The translations under genes and the position numbers were made by a program. A stretch of DNA of 45,209 bases from Pseudovibrio axinellae (GTDB lineage: Bacteria > Pseudomonadota > Alphaproteobacteria > Rhizobiales > Stappiaceae). Below are positions 16,610 through 25,252 of the stretch, one piece after another (the first letter of the stretch is position 1; each line of letters opens with the position of its first letter). The notes below the pieces were generated by a model. That model searched no databases. It was not told the DNA's origin and saw nothing but the letters and a program-made list of their open reading frames with translations. The stretch spans positions 1-45,209 of the forward strand of contig NZ_FOFM01000018.1 in assembly GCF_900110875.1 (NCBI RefSeq). Direction: 5' to 3'.

Positions 16610-16619
16610 CTGTCCACTT
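16600..16619. repeat. Palindromic repeat copy 3 (inverted)
   Basis: AAGTTGACAACTGTCCACTT is the near-exact inverse of the copy at 15658-15677 (19 of 20). It lies between the possible pseudogene and the proton ATPase, whose 3' end is 145 bp away, so it is not an obvious operator for that gene. Confidence 0.75.
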
Positions 16620-16763
16620 AACCTGCGCGATGGTTTTGGGGTGATAAACGTGCAAGAACGCGCAATGCCGTAAGCTTCCTTGGTTCGTTAGGCCTCCATC
16701 TAATGAGATTTGTCCAAGCGTTATCGATCAACGCACCAGTCCAAAGCGCCTTGGGGTTCCCGA

Positions 16764-19160
16764 TTATCGGCTAAGCTTGCGGGCTATGTTGAGTAGGAAC
16801 ATCCAGAGGATAGCCTGTAACCAAACGAACCCAATCATGTCCCAGCTGATGGCGGGCACTAAATAACCACTTCGACAGATGACAACTGCAAAGAGTTGCG
16901 TCGCAATAACCGCCATCAGCAATTTGGGTGACGGCAAAGGCGCTTCCCAAAACCAGTGGTCGTGCCTACACACAAATAACAGGAGGTGTCCTGCCAGAAC
17001 CAACTGGAGGAACATGACGCTTTGTAGCTCGTCCGACGGTACATTTAGCCAATGACGGGCTACTAACATGAGAATAAAGTTCTGTAGTACCGAGATGAGA
17101 CCGAGCAGTGTGGAGGTGCGTAACATGCTTCCCAATTGCCACTCCATAGGCTTTGGCGCGGCTTCGGTGTTGTCATAGGCGATGGTGATGATTGGGATAT
17201 CATCAAGCAGTGCCAACATTACAATCATGATTGCGGTTAGAGGGATTTCGTCAAGTATCAATACGCTGAGGGAGACGAACACCATCAGGTTAATTGTCAT
17301 TGCTACGCGGTAATCTACATAACTGATCATGCGGGCAAATATCTTGCGCGCCTCAATCACGGCATCCGTAATCACCGAAAGACCGGGCAAAGTTAGTATC
17401 AAGTCTGCAGCCGAACGTGCTGCGTCCGTTGCTCCGGAAACGGCTATGCCCACATCAGCCTGCTTCAATGCTGGCGCATCATTTACGCCATCTCCTGTCA
17501 TTGCCACGTCATAGCCAGACTGCTGGAGTGCTTTGACAATCCCATATTTGTGATCGGGAAAGACGCGCGCAAATCCGTCTGCATTGACTATTTCGTTGCG
17601 AATGGAAGTTGGCAGATGATCCATGTCGGTGGTCTTAGAGAAGACCTGGGCCGCGCTCTTCAATGATGTGCCAAGACCGAGCTGCCCTGCAATCTCGCTG
17701 CCTATCGCGAGGTCGTCGCCGGTAACCATCTTTACGATGATGCCCGCGTCTTGTGTTTCTTTAACCACTGCTTTGGAATCATCTCGTGGCGGATCATATA
17801 ATGAGAGGATTCCCAATAGCTGCATTTCTTGGCTTTTGCCGCTTTTAGCGATTGCAAGTGCTCGTAATCCTTTGAGCGCAAATTGGTGTACGGCTGTCCT
17901 GGCTTTGGTTTTGTCTGCCTCGGAATTATTACAAAGGTCAATCACCACCTGTGGTGCGCCTTTGGTCACTTTGAAGCTGCCCTCTGGCCCGGTGACAGTT
18001 GCTTCGGTTCGTTTGCTCACAGGATCAAAAGGCGTGAAAGTGTTCTGCTTATAAAGGTCAAGCATCTGATTATCAGCCTGGCTGACAATTAGATGGTCGA
18101 TGACATCCTTCTCAATTGCACTTGAGGCAAGGGCTGCCATTACGACAAGCTCCTTTTCACTCGTCGCGCCGAAAAGAAGTGATTTACCAAGTGCCAGTTC
18201 GTTCTTTGTTAGTGTCCCTGTTTTGTCAGAGCAAAGTACGGTGACACCTGCTAATTCTTCGATAGCTTCAAGGTTGGAGACTATGGCCTTCTTTTTGGAA
18301 AGCATGAGCGCGCCTAAAGCCATAGTCACAGAGAGTACTGCTGGCATCGCGACAGGGATGGAGGCGATCACCAGAACCAGCACCAACTCAATGATGTCCA
18401 AAATGCTCTGCTCCAAATACACTTGCTTTATGATAATGAGCGTTGCCAGCAGTGCCGTTCCCATGATGAGAAATTTGCCAATACCCAAGACACTCTTTTG
18501 GAAATGCGAAGGGTTGCCAGCTGATTGTACGAGTTTGGCAGTGTTACCGAAAAAAGTTCCGGCCCCGGTTGCGGTCACGAGTGCTTGTACGGTTCCCTGT
18601 TTGATGATCGAACCTGAGTAGGCGACGTCGCCCACTTGTTTATCTACGGGCAATGATTCACCGGTGAGGGCAGCCTGATCGACAGAGATATACAGGCCAC
18701 TTGCTAGAATACAGTCCGCTGGAATGATGTCACCGTTTTCTAGGTTGATGATGTCACCCGGAACGATTTCACTCGCTGGCAGGTCCACCCAAACTCCATT
18801 TCGTTTGACACGTGCTTTCAACGCCATTGATGATTTGAGAGCTGCAAGTGCGTCCGCTGCTTTGCTACTTTGAGAAAACTCAATCCCGGCATTCAAGACC
18901 AGCATAAAAACGATAATCGTGAAATCTGCCCAGTGCTCTATCAATGCTGAAAGAATAGCTGCGATTTCTATCAACCACGGTATCGGCCCCCAAAATGTTG
19001 CAAGGAGTTGCAGAAGCTTATTCGGCTGCTTTTCTTCTAGTGCGTTAGGCCCGTATTTCTTCAGCCGGTTCACTGCTGTGGATTGCGTCAGTCCGAGCTC
19101 GGAACTCTTCAGGCGTTTGAACTCCAAGGCAAGGTTGGGTGTCGTCTCCTGTTCAGCCAT
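16764..19160 (-). CDS. Plasma-membrane-type proton-efflux P-type ATPase (P3A)
   Basis: A 798-residue P-type ATPase. The actuator loop has LTGES (166-169). The phosphorylation motif is CSDKTGTLTKNE with Asp312. The ATP hinge is MTGDGVNDAPALKQADVGIA. The membrane motif PVAMPAVL (269-276) is the P3A form, where cation pumps for calcium or heavy metals have PEGLP or CPC. About ten membrane helices are visible, and the N-terminus lacks heavy-metal-binding domains. P3A pumps expel protons at the cost of ATP; bacterial members are linked to acid or energy stress. Length is close to bacterial homologues, which lack the plant regulatory tail. The start has only a weak ribosome-binding site. Confidence 0.94.
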   Translation of the reverse strand: MAEQETTPNLALEFKRLKSSELGLTQSTAVNRLKKYGPNALEEKQPNKLLQLLATFWGPIPWLIEIAAILSALIEHWADFTIIVFMLVLNAGIEFSQSSKAADALAALKSSMALKARVKRNGVWVDLPASEIVPGDIINLENGDIIPADCILASGLYISVDQAALTGESLPVDKQVGDVAYSGSIIKQGTVQALVTATGAGTFFGNTAKLVQSAGNPSHFQKSVLGIGKFLIMGTALLATLIIIKQVYLEQSILDIIELVLVLVIASIPVAMPAVLSVTMALGALMLSKKKAIVSNLEAIEELAGVTVLCSDKTGTLTKNELALGKSLLFGATSEKELVVMAALASSAIEKDVIDHLIVSQADNQMLDLYKQNTFTPFDPVSKRTEATVTGPEGSFKVTKGAPQVVIDLCNNSEADKTKARTAVHQFALKGLRALAIAKSGKSQEMQLLGILSLYDPPRDDSKAVVKETQDAGIIVKMVTGDDLAIGSEIAGQLGLGTSLKSAAQVFSKTTDMDHLPTSIRNEIVNADGFARVFPDHKYGIVKALQQSGYDVAMTGDGVNDAPALKQADVGIAVSGATDAARSAADLILTLPGLSVITDAVIEARKIFARMISYVDYRVAMTINLMVFVSLSVLILDEIPLTAIMIVMLALLDDIPIITIAYDNTEAAPKPMEWQLGSMLRTSTLLGLISVLQNFILMLVARHWLNVPSDELQSVMFLQLVLAGHLLLFVCRHDHWFWEAPLPSPKLLMAVIATQLFAVVICRSGYLVPAISWDMIGFVWLQAILWMFLLNIARKLSR

Positions 19161-19351
19161 CAGGTCTTTCCACGGTTTGCACGCACTCCACTAAGCTATC
19201 TTCGCGGGACTGCGTAAACGGTTGGTGAGAGGGGATGGAGCTTCCGTCTGCTTTGGTTTGTTAGTTGCTAAACGAGACGCTCAAATTGAATGTGCTTTGT
19301 TCGAGACCAAATCTATATCTTGAGTTGTAGTTGCGCCGATTTCATTTCCGT

Positions 19352-19371
19352 AACATACTCATGGGTATGTT
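19352..19371. promoter_or_regulatory. TetR-type operator, copy 1
   Basis: AACATACTCATGGGTATGTT is a near-perfect 20-bp palindrome 20 bp before the quinone oxidoreductase start. It matches the site at 25135-25154 at 17 of 20 bases, with the arms conserved. This is the pattern of a shared repressor site, probably for the TetR protein at 30147-30782. Confidence 0.75.
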
Positions 19372-19391
19372 TTAAACTGGGAGGGAAAATC

Positions 19392-20378
19392 ATGCGCGCT
19401 GTTGTCTGTTCAGAGTTCGGACCGCCAGAAGCTTTGAGTGTGCAGGAAGTTGAACGCAAAGAGCCGAAAAAGGGTCAAGTACGAATTTCCGTAGAAGCCG
19501 CCGGGGTCAATTTTCCGGATACATTGGTGATCGCGGGTAAGTACCAGATCAAACCACCGATGCCTTTTGTTCCGGGCGGTGAGGTCGCCGGTCGAATTGA
19601 TGCGGTCGGGGAGGGGGTAACACAGTTTGCTCCAGGTGATGCTGTGATGGCGCTTCTCTTGCAGCAGGGCGGGTTTGCAGAAGAGGTTGTGGTTGAGGCT
19701 TCAGCAGTTATGAAGCGGCCTGAGACTATGTCTGCGCAGGCTGCTGCTGGTTTCACGATGACCTATGGAACTTCCATGCATGCATTAAAGCAGCGGGCAG
19801 ATCTAAAAGCAGGTGAAACCTTGCTCGTGCTTGGTGCTGGTGGCGGTGTTGGCCTCACAGCCGTTGAGATTGGTAAAGCGATGGGGGCTAAAGTGATTGC
19901 TGCCGCCAGCTCGGCGGAAAAGCTGGAGGCAGCACGAAAAGCCGGCGCAGACGAGCTCATCAACTACTCGACACAAGACCTTAGGGAGCGGCTTAAGGAA
20001 ATTACCGGTAAAGCAGGTGTTGATGTGGTATACGATCCTGTGGGCGGGGAGCTTTTTGAACAAGCACTACGCTCAACCGCATGGAATGGGCGTGCGTTGG
20101 TCATAGGCTTTGCATCAGGTGATATTCCAACTATCCCGGTCAATTTGCCTTTGCTTAAAGGGTGTGCGGTCATCGGTGTGTTTTGGGGAGCTTTCCGCAT
20201 GAGAGAGCCTCTGGAAGATAAAAAGAACCTTTCAGAGCTGTTTGAATGGATACAGGAAGGCAAAATCAATCCAGTGGTCAGTAAGAGCTATTCACTTGAT
20301 GAAGCCTCTCAAGCCCTCCGAGATCTGATGGAAAGACGTGTTATTGGCAAGGTTGTCCTGGAAACAGGGAAGGCATAA
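19392..20378 (+). CDS. NADPH:quinone oxidoreductase / zinc-independent MDR-family reductase
   Basis: A 328-residue medium-chain dehydrogenase/reductase of the quinone-oxidoreductase branch. The N-terminal catalytic domain reads MRAVVCSEFGPPEAL and GVNFPDTLVIAGKYQIKPPM. The cofactor site is LVLGAGGGVGLTAVEIGKAM near residue 145, then YDPVGGELFEQALRS. Zinc ligands of alcohol dehydrogenases are absent, so it is a reductase of quinones or enoyl compounds using NADPH. ATG 19392 is chosen because GGGAGGG stands just upstream; the longer frame from 19290 runs through the operator. It is the first gene of a two-gene unit with the SDR and sits directly under the TetR-type palindrome. Confidence 0.92.
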   Translation: MRAVVCSEFGPPEALSVQEVERKEPKKGQVRISVEAAGVNFPDTLVIAGKYQIKPPMPFVPGGEVAGRIDAVGEGVTQFAPGDAVMALLLQQGGFAEEVVVEASAVMKRPETMSAQAAAGFTMTYGTSMHALKQRADLKAGETLLVLGAGGGVGLTAVEIGKAMGAKVIAAASSAEKLEAARKAGADELINYSTQDLRERLKEITGKAGVDVVYDPVGGELFEQALRSTAWNGRALVIGFASGDIPTIPVNLPLLKGCAVIGVFWGAFRMREPLEDKKNLSELFEWIQEGKINPVVSKSYSLDEASQALRDLMERRVIGKVVLETGKA

Positions 20379-20380
20379 GC

Positions 20381-21172
20381 ATGGAACCCAGATTTGCAAA
20401 TATGACTGCCCTCATTACTGGGGCTGGTAGCGGAATTGGCCGGGCGACTGCAATCCGGTTGGCTGACGAAGGCGCGGCTCTCGCGCTCGTGGACCTCAAT
20501 GAAACTGGGCTGGAAGAAACGGCCTCTATGCTTCCTGAGGGATGCCGCGCACGCATCTATGTTGTTGATGTAGCAGACGAAAAGGCCGTAGAAACCTGTG
20601 CGGTAGACGTTGAGAATACGTTTGGCGGTATCAGCGTACTTTGCAACAATGCTGGTATGATCTGCGAAGGGTCTTGGGGCAGAAGCCAGGAAGACTTTGC
20701 GGATTGGCGCAAAGTTTACGAGGTTAATGTGCTTGGGGCCATGCTTTTCACTAAGTACACCCGTGAGCAACTCAAGGCGTCTGGTGTAGGCTCCATTGTG
20801 AACACAGCTTCTGTTGCAGGAATCAGGGCAGGGGCAGGCGGAAATGCCTACAGCGCTTCAAAGGCTGCGCTCATAAACTTTACGAAGACTTCGGCCTGTG
20901 ACTTTGGTGAGCATGGGGTACGCGTGAATGCTGTATGTCCTGGCCTTATCGAAACCGGCATGACAAAGCCTGTGTTTGATTATGCTCGTCATGCAGGAAA
21001 AGAAGAAAAGCTGGGCTCAAGGGCGGAGCTTCGCCGTCATGGTGATCCTACTGAAGTTGCAGCAACTATCGCGTTTCTCGCCAGTAAGGATGCAAGCTTT
21101 ATCACCGGTCAGGCGCTCGCAGTGGATGGCGGCAATACATCCTCTCTCAACATGCCTGGAATGAAAGCCTAA
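20381..21172 (+). CDS. Short-chain dehydrogenase/reductase (SDR)
   Basis: A 263-residue classical SDR: cofactor motif TGAGSGIGRATAIRL, structural motif LCNNAGMICEG, catalytic Ser in NTASVAGI and Tyr-Lys in YSASKAALINF, and the SDR end ITGQALAVDGG. These enzymes oxidise or reduce hydroxy/keto groups with NAD(P); the substrate is probably a 3-hydroxyacyl-CoA or a related alcohol given the neighbours. The start is 2 bp after the quinone oxidoreductase stop, with GGGAAGG just before, so the two are one operon. A strong terminator follows. Confidence 0.92.
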   Translation: MEPRFANMTALITGAGSGIGRATAIRLADEGAALALVDLNETGLEETASMLPEGCRARIYVVDVADEKAVETCAVDVENTFGGISVLCNNAGMICEGSWGRSQEDFADWRKVYEVNVLGAMLFTKYTREQLKASGVGSIVNTASVAGIRAGAGGNAYSASKAALINFTKTSACDFGEHGVRVNAVCPGLIETGMTKPVFDYARHAGKEEKLGSRAELRRHGDPTEVAATIAFLASKDASFITGQALAVDGGNTSSLNMPGMKA

Positions 21173-21197
21173 GCGCTGAGAGGTCTGTAAGACAATA

Positions 21198-21246
21198 AAA
21201 AAGCCAGTCTGCAACACCGGGCAATGCTGTTGCGGACTGGCTTTTT
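21198..21246. terminator. Strong bidirectional terminator between converging operons
   Basis: AAAAAGCCAGTCTGCAACA (21198-21216) pairs with TGTTGCGGACTGGCTTTTT (21228-21246), a 19-bp stem with one T-G position, flanked by A- and T-runs. It separates the plus-strand SDR operon from the minus-strand dehydrogenase operon. An 11-bp inverted repeat TCAGATATTTC / GAAATATCTGA (21265-21275, 21311-21321) lies beyond it. Confidence 0.93.
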
Positions 21247-21328
21247 CTAACCCACAGGGGTGGATCAGATATTTCAGATTATGAAATTATTTTGTAAACA
21301 ATCTCAAGTAGAAATATCTGAAATATAA

Positions 21329-22444
21329 CTATAACCCCCGCTTTCTTAGCAAAAAGTCTATGTGATGAGCACTGTCACCGAGCATCTCGGTCAATACACG
21401 GTCGCGTTTCATAAATAACCCGATGTCAACTTCATCTGTCATGCCGATTCCACCGTGCATTTGCACCGCTTCTTCTGTCGCAACGCGAGTAACTTTTGCG
21501 GCCTTAGCTTTTGCTGCACGCGTAAGCTCCTCTGCGTTATCAGCGGTTGCATCAATTGCTTTGAGAGCTGTGGAAATGAGGGAAGCTGTCTCTTCAATAC
21601 GGCAATAAAGGTCTGCAAGCCGATGTTGAAGTGCCTGAAACATCCCAATTTGAATCCCAAACTGCTTTCTTTCCATCAGGTATTGGGTGGTTCTTTCAGT
21701 CACCTCACGTGCAACTCCAAGTTGCTCAGAGGCTGCAATGGCACGACCAGAACGCAGTGTTGCCTCCAACACTTCCGCACCTTTTTCGAGCGGGCAAAGC
21801 ATGTCTTTGCCATCAAGGTGCAAATTAGTGATCTGAATGTTGGCAGCGTTTCGGCTATCCAGCATTGCATTGCGCTCTATCTCGATTTCAGCAGCATTGG
21901 GGTCAACAAAGAACAGACCAGTGTTTTCGCCAGACTTAGCAACGACAATCAGTCTGTCAGCGTTGAAGCCATCAAAGACCGCACGCTTTTTGGCGTTGAG
22001 TATAAAGCCGTTTCCTTCAGGCTCAGCAGTTGCCTTGATACGGCTTGGGCTGTGCTTTGCACCTTCATCAATGGCAAACGCGATCACTGCATCACCCGCA
22101 GCGATTTTCGGGCCCCATTCAGCAAGTTGATCGCCGCCTGATTGACGCAGAGCGATTGAGCTCAAAACAGCCGTGGAGAGAAAAGGGGAGGCTGTCAGGT
22201 TGCGGCCCATTTCTTCGGCGACTAAGCCAGCTGCGCGGTGTCCAAAGTCATACCCGCCTGCCTCTTCGGGCAACAGCATGGCGAACCAGCCCATATCGGC
22301 CAGGGTCTTGTGAAGTTCTTTGTTGAAGCCAAGCTCTTGCTTCTGATCCCGAATGTCGCGCAGTGCTTGAACTGGTGCGTTTTCAGACATAAAGCCAGCA
22401 GCGGATTCTTTTAGAAGAGTTTCTTCAGAGTTGAGTAGTTCCAT
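21329..22444 (-). CDS. Acyl-CoA dehydrogenase, probable non-catalytic partner subunit
   Basis: A 371-residue acyl-CoA dehydrogenase-fold protein with LPEEAGGYDFGHRAAGLVAE, GRAIAASEQLGVAREVTERT and QMHGGIGMTDEVDIGLFMKR. The usual C-terminal segment with the catalytic Glu (EGTSEI type) is replaced by MLGDSAHHIDFLLRKRGL, so the base is missing. Unequal heteromeric dehydrogenases such as mycobacterial FadE28-FadE29 combine one subunit with and one without the base; the gene next door (22455) keeps it. ATG 22444 is chosen over the longer frame because GGAGAG stands 4 bp upstream; the gap to the partner gene is 10 bp. Last gene of the three-dehydrogenase operon. Confidence 0.9.
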   Translation of the reverse strand: MELLNSEETLLKESAAGFMSENAPVQALRDIRDQKQELGFNKELHKTLADMGWFAMLLPEEAGGYDFGHRAAGLVAEEMGRNLTASPFLSTAVLSSIALRQSGGDQLAEWGPKIAAGDAVIAFAIDEGAKHSPSRIKATAEPEGNGFILNAKKRAVFDGFNADRLIVVAKSGENTGLFFVDPNAAEIEIERNAMLDSRNAANIQITNLHLDGKDMLCPLEKGAEVLEATLRSGRAIAASEQLGVAREVTERTTQYLMERKQFGIQIGMFQALQHRLADLYCRIEETASLISTALKAIDATADNAEELTRAAKAKAAKVTRVATEEAVQMHGGIGMTDEVDIGLFMKRDRVLTEMLGDSAHHIDFLLRKRGL

Positions 22445-22454
22445 GTTTCTCTCC

Positions 22455-23645
22455 TTAACCCAGTGATGGCAAGCGCAGGACTGCCTTTGAAATGATGGAC
22501 AGCATGATTTCGGAGGTTCCACCTTCAATGGTGTTACCTTTGGAACGAAGCCACAGAGCGGTCTCGCTTCCGATACCATTCTTTTCTTCTGGGCCGGATA
22601 GAGCCTCTAGCCCGCCAGACTGAACAACCAGACTTTGGCGGCGTTTGTTGAGTTCGGTTCCAAGGTATTTGAGTTCGGCAGAACGTGCGCCTAGTTGGTT
22701 GCCAGCGCGGCTGTATGTATTTGCAACAGCGAGGTGAGCGGTTAATGCCATTTCATCTACAAGGAAGTCGCCAATGTCAGCGCGCAACAGCGGATCATCC
22801 AGACGGCCTGTTTCATCAAGTCCAACAGCATCGGCAGCGGTTTTATATAGCCCATTTGCCCGGCCAAAAATGCCGTCGAGGCTGCTTACTGTTTCACGCT
22901 CGTGGGTCAGCAAGTATTTGGCGATTGTCCAACCATTACCGCGCGTATCAACAATGTTCTCCATAGGAACCTTAACTTCATCAAAGAAGGTTTCGCAGAA
23001 CGGGGAATTACCTGAAATGAGGGGAATTGGCTTGGTTGTGACGCCTTCGCTGTTCATGTCAAATAGCAGGAAGGAGATGCCCTTGTGTTTACTTGCCTCT
23101 GGTTCTGTACGCACCAGAGCGAAGATCCAGTCAGACTGATCAGCGTAAGAAGTCCAGATTTTCTGGCCAGAGACAAGGAAGTGGTCGCCCATGTCCACGC
23201 CCTTGGTCTGCAATGAGGCAAGATCAGACCCGGAACCAGGCTCTGAGTAGCCCTGACACCAGCGAATCTCTCCGCGTGCAATCTTAGGCAGGTGCTCCAG
23301 CTTCTGTTCGTGAGTACCGTACTTGAGAAGCGCTGGCCCGAGCATCCACATGCCTAGGCTTTCGAGAGGAGAAATAGCGTTTATGCGCTTCATTTCTTCT
23401 TTAAGAACTTTGGCTTCATCGCCATTAAGGCCAGCGCCGCCGTATTCTTTCGGCCAGCTTGGTACAGTCCAACCGCGCGCAGCCATGCGTTCGAGCCACT
23501 GTTTTTGAGCCTCGGATTTGAAGGTCCAATTGCGGCCACCCCAACAGATATCATCTTCTGTTGTAAAGCTCCGTCGCAGCTCTTGCGGACAATTTTCTTC
23601 CAACCATGCCCGTGTTTCCATACGGAATTCATCGAGTGATGTCAT
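22455..23645 (-). CDS. Acyl-CoA dehydrogenase, probable catalytic subunit
   Basis: A 396-residue acyl-CoA dehydrogenase. Visible are WPKEYGGAGLNGDEAKVLKE, the FAD/substrate motif WCQGYSEPGSGSDLASLQTK, SGQKIWTSYADQSDW, and the C-terminal IEGGTSEIMLSIISKAVL with the catalytic Glu. It resembles the FadE29/PimC group that acts on bulky or branched acyl-CoAs rather than simple fatty acyl-CoAs. GGGAGAACGCA gives a good ribosome-binding site. It lies 10 bp upstream of the base-less partner, so a two-subunit enzyme is likely, and 57 bp downstream of the ACAD11-like dehydrogenase, with a small hairpin between. Confidence 0.93.
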   Translation of the reverse strand: MTSLDEFRMETRAWLEENCPQELRRSFTTEDDICWGGRNWTFKSEAQKQWLERMAARGWTVPSWPKEYGGAGLNGDEAKVLKEEMKRINAISPLESLGMWMLGPALLKYGTHEQKLEHLPKIARGEIRWCQGYSEPGSGSDLASLQTKGVDMGDHFLVSGQKIWTSYADQSDWIFALVRTEPEASKHKGISFLLFDMNSEGVTTKPIPLISGNSPFCETFFDEVKVPMENIVDTRGNGWTIAKYLLTHERETVSSLDGIFGRANGLYKTAADAVGLDETGRLDDPLLRADIGDFLVDEMALTAHLAVANTYSRAGNQLGARSAELKYLGTELNKRRQSLVVQSGGLEALSGPEEKNGIGSETALWLRSKGNTIEGGTSEIMLSIISKAVLRLPSLG

Positions 23646-23677
23646 TGCGTTCTCCCTGTCTTGGGGGCAGAAATAAT

Positions 23678-23695
23678 GGAGAGCCTTGGCTCTCC
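23678..23695. promoter_or_regulatory. Intercistronic hairpin
   Basis: GGAGAGCC (23678-23685) pairs with GGCTCTCC (23688-23695) around TT, between two co-directional dehydrogenase genes. No T-run follows, so RNA processing or stability is likelier than termination. Confidence 0.5.
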
Positions 23696-23702
23696 CTCCC
23701 TG

Positions 23703-24962
23703 CTAGATCTTTGCTTGAGTGTGTTTGCGCAGCTCTGAGCGACCAATAAAGTTACGATGCACAGCGTCCGGGCCATCCGCGAAACGCAATGTACGCAAAT
23801 TCATCCAATTGGTTGCCAGTGGAGTATCTTGAGAGATGCCCTGACCCCCGAACATTTGCATAGCTTCGTCGGTGATTTTCAGCGACATGCGTGGTGCAAC
23901 GACTTTGATCTGGCTAATCCAAAACGCAGCTTCACGCCCTGAAGCGTTGTCCATCATCCAAGCGGCCTTGAGGCAGAGCAGGCGGGCTTGTTCAATTTCC
24001 ATGCGGCACTCGGCAATGATGTCGAAATTTGCGCCAAGTTTGTAAAGTTGCTTGCCGAATGCTTCACGGTTGATTGACCGTTTACACATAAGTTCCAGCG
24101 CTTGTTCTGCCAGCCCGATTGCCCGCATGCAGTGGTGAATACGGCCAGGGCCTAAGCGGCCTTGTGCAACTTCAAAACCGCGGCCTTCAGCTAATAGCAG
24201 GTTTTCGACAGGCACTCGTACGTCTTCAAAGCGAAGGTGCAAGTGGCCGTGGGGAGCGTGATCATGGCCAAACACTTGCATCGGGCGAAGCTTGGTGATG
24301 CCCGGCGTATCAGCAGGTACAACGATCATGGAGTGCTGTTGGTGTTTCGTGCCTTCGGTCGGCGTGTGAACCATGGTGATGTACACTGCACAGCGTGGGT
24401 CACCAGCACCTGAAGACCACCACTTTTCTCCATTAAGAACGTAATGATCTCCGTCCCTGACACAGGACATACGAATATTGGTGGCATCTGACGAGCCATG
24501 GTCAGGTTCAGTCATCAGATAAGCAGAGCGAACTTTGCCTTCCAGCATCGGTTTCAGCCATGTTTCCTTCATCTTGGCCGAACCGTAACGTTCAAACACT
24601 TCCATATTGCCAGTGTCAGGAGCGCTGCAGTTAAACACCTCAGGGGCGAGTGGAGATTTGCCCATCTCCTCAGCGAGGTAAGCATACTCGACGGTGCTAA
24701 GGCCATAACCCCGCTCTGAGTCGGTGAGCCAGAAGTTCCAAAGACCCTTCGCACGCGCGCTGGCCTTGAGGCCTTCCAATATCTCGGTTTGTCGTGGGGT
24801 ATATTCCCAGCGATCTCCCACAGGAACTTCACTATGGAACTCAGCGTCGAGGGGTGCGATCTCGTCGCTGACCATGGCGCGAACCTGCTCAATGAGCGGG
24901 GCTACTCGTGCACTCACTCCCAGGTCCATAGCTGGACGTTCGGCTAATATACTGTCGCTCAT
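23703..24962 (-). CDS. Acyl-CoA dehydrogenase of the ACAD10/ACAD11 (LvaC-like) group
   Basis: A 419-residue protein matching the dehydrogenase half of eukaryotic ACAD10/ACAD11. Marks are CSAPDTGNMEVFERYGSAKM, AYLMTEPDHGSSDATNIRMS, LNGEKWWSSGAGDPRCAVYI, GHDHAPHGHLHLRFEDVRVP, LGPGRIHHCMRAIGLAEQAL and the ending LRFADGPDAVHRNF, where Asp stands in place of the EG-type catalytic segment of ordinary dehydrogenases. In the ACAD10/11 and LvaC systems this enzyme works with a kinase on 4-hydroxyacyl-CoAs, removing phosphate to re-form a 3-hydroxyacyl-CoA. The matching kinase is at 27557-28594. ATG 24962 has GGGAGGG upstream; the longer frame from 25022 lacks support. First gene of the minus operon, divergent from the SDR operon across a TetR-type operator. 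Confidence 0.92.
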   Translation of the reverse strand: MSDSILAERPAMDLGVSARVAPLIEQVRAMVSDEIAPLDAEFHSEVPVGDRWEYTPRQTEILEGLKASARAKGLWNFWLTDSERGYGLSTVEYAYLAEEMGKSPLAPEVFNCSAPDTGNMEVFERYGSAKMKETWLKPMLEGKVRSAYLMTEPDHGSSDATNIRMSCVRDGDHYVLNGEKWWSSGAGDPRCAVYITMVHTPTEGTKHQQHSMIVVPADTPGITKLRPMQVFGHDHAPHGHLHLRFEDVRVPVENLLLAEGRGFEVAQGRLGPGRIHHCMRAIGLAEQALELMCKRSINREAFGKQLYKLGANFDIIAECRMEIEQARLLCLKAAWMMDNASGREAAFWISQIKVVAPRMSLKITDEAMQMFGGQGISQDTPLATNWMNLRTLRFADGPDAVHRNFIGRSELRKHTQAKI

Positions 24963-25134
24963 GAATGACCCTCCCAAGACATATAAGCTCCTTTGTCGCG
25001 GCGTATATGTGAAAATAAACACTTAATATCAATTGGATAGGTGAATATGAGACACCGCGCACAATCACATTCCAACGCTGAAGAGACCAAAAGTGTTATG
25101 TAAATATTTCTCTTTACAACCGTTGATATACCGA

Positions 25135-25154
25135 AACATACTACTGAGTATGTT
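25135..25154. promoter_or_regulatory. TetR-type operator, copy 2
   Basis: AACATACTACTGAGTATGTT, a 20-bp palindrome in the divergent promoter between the dehydrogenase operon and the SDR-MaoC-SDR-kinase operon. It matches the site at 19352-19371 at 17 of 20 bases, so one regulator probably controls all three transcription units. Confidence 0.75.
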
Positions 25155-25252
25155 GTCAACTGTGCCCAGAGGGGGACTCGCTGGACCATTGGTTTAGGTT
25201 GAGCGAGATCCGGTTTGCAGCTTGGAGAATATTAGTGGAGGTAAAGTTTCTT

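Noticed and set aside
21455-22141. 228-residue open frame antisense to an acyl-CoA dehydrogenase
   Set aside because: The minus-strand dehydrogenase is clearly real; the plus frame has a composition typical of a shadow.
24979-25010. ACATATA / TATATGT inverted repeat near the dehydrogenase start
   Set aside because: Short, AT-rich arms with long spacing, overlapping the leader; probably chance beside the clearer operator at 25135.
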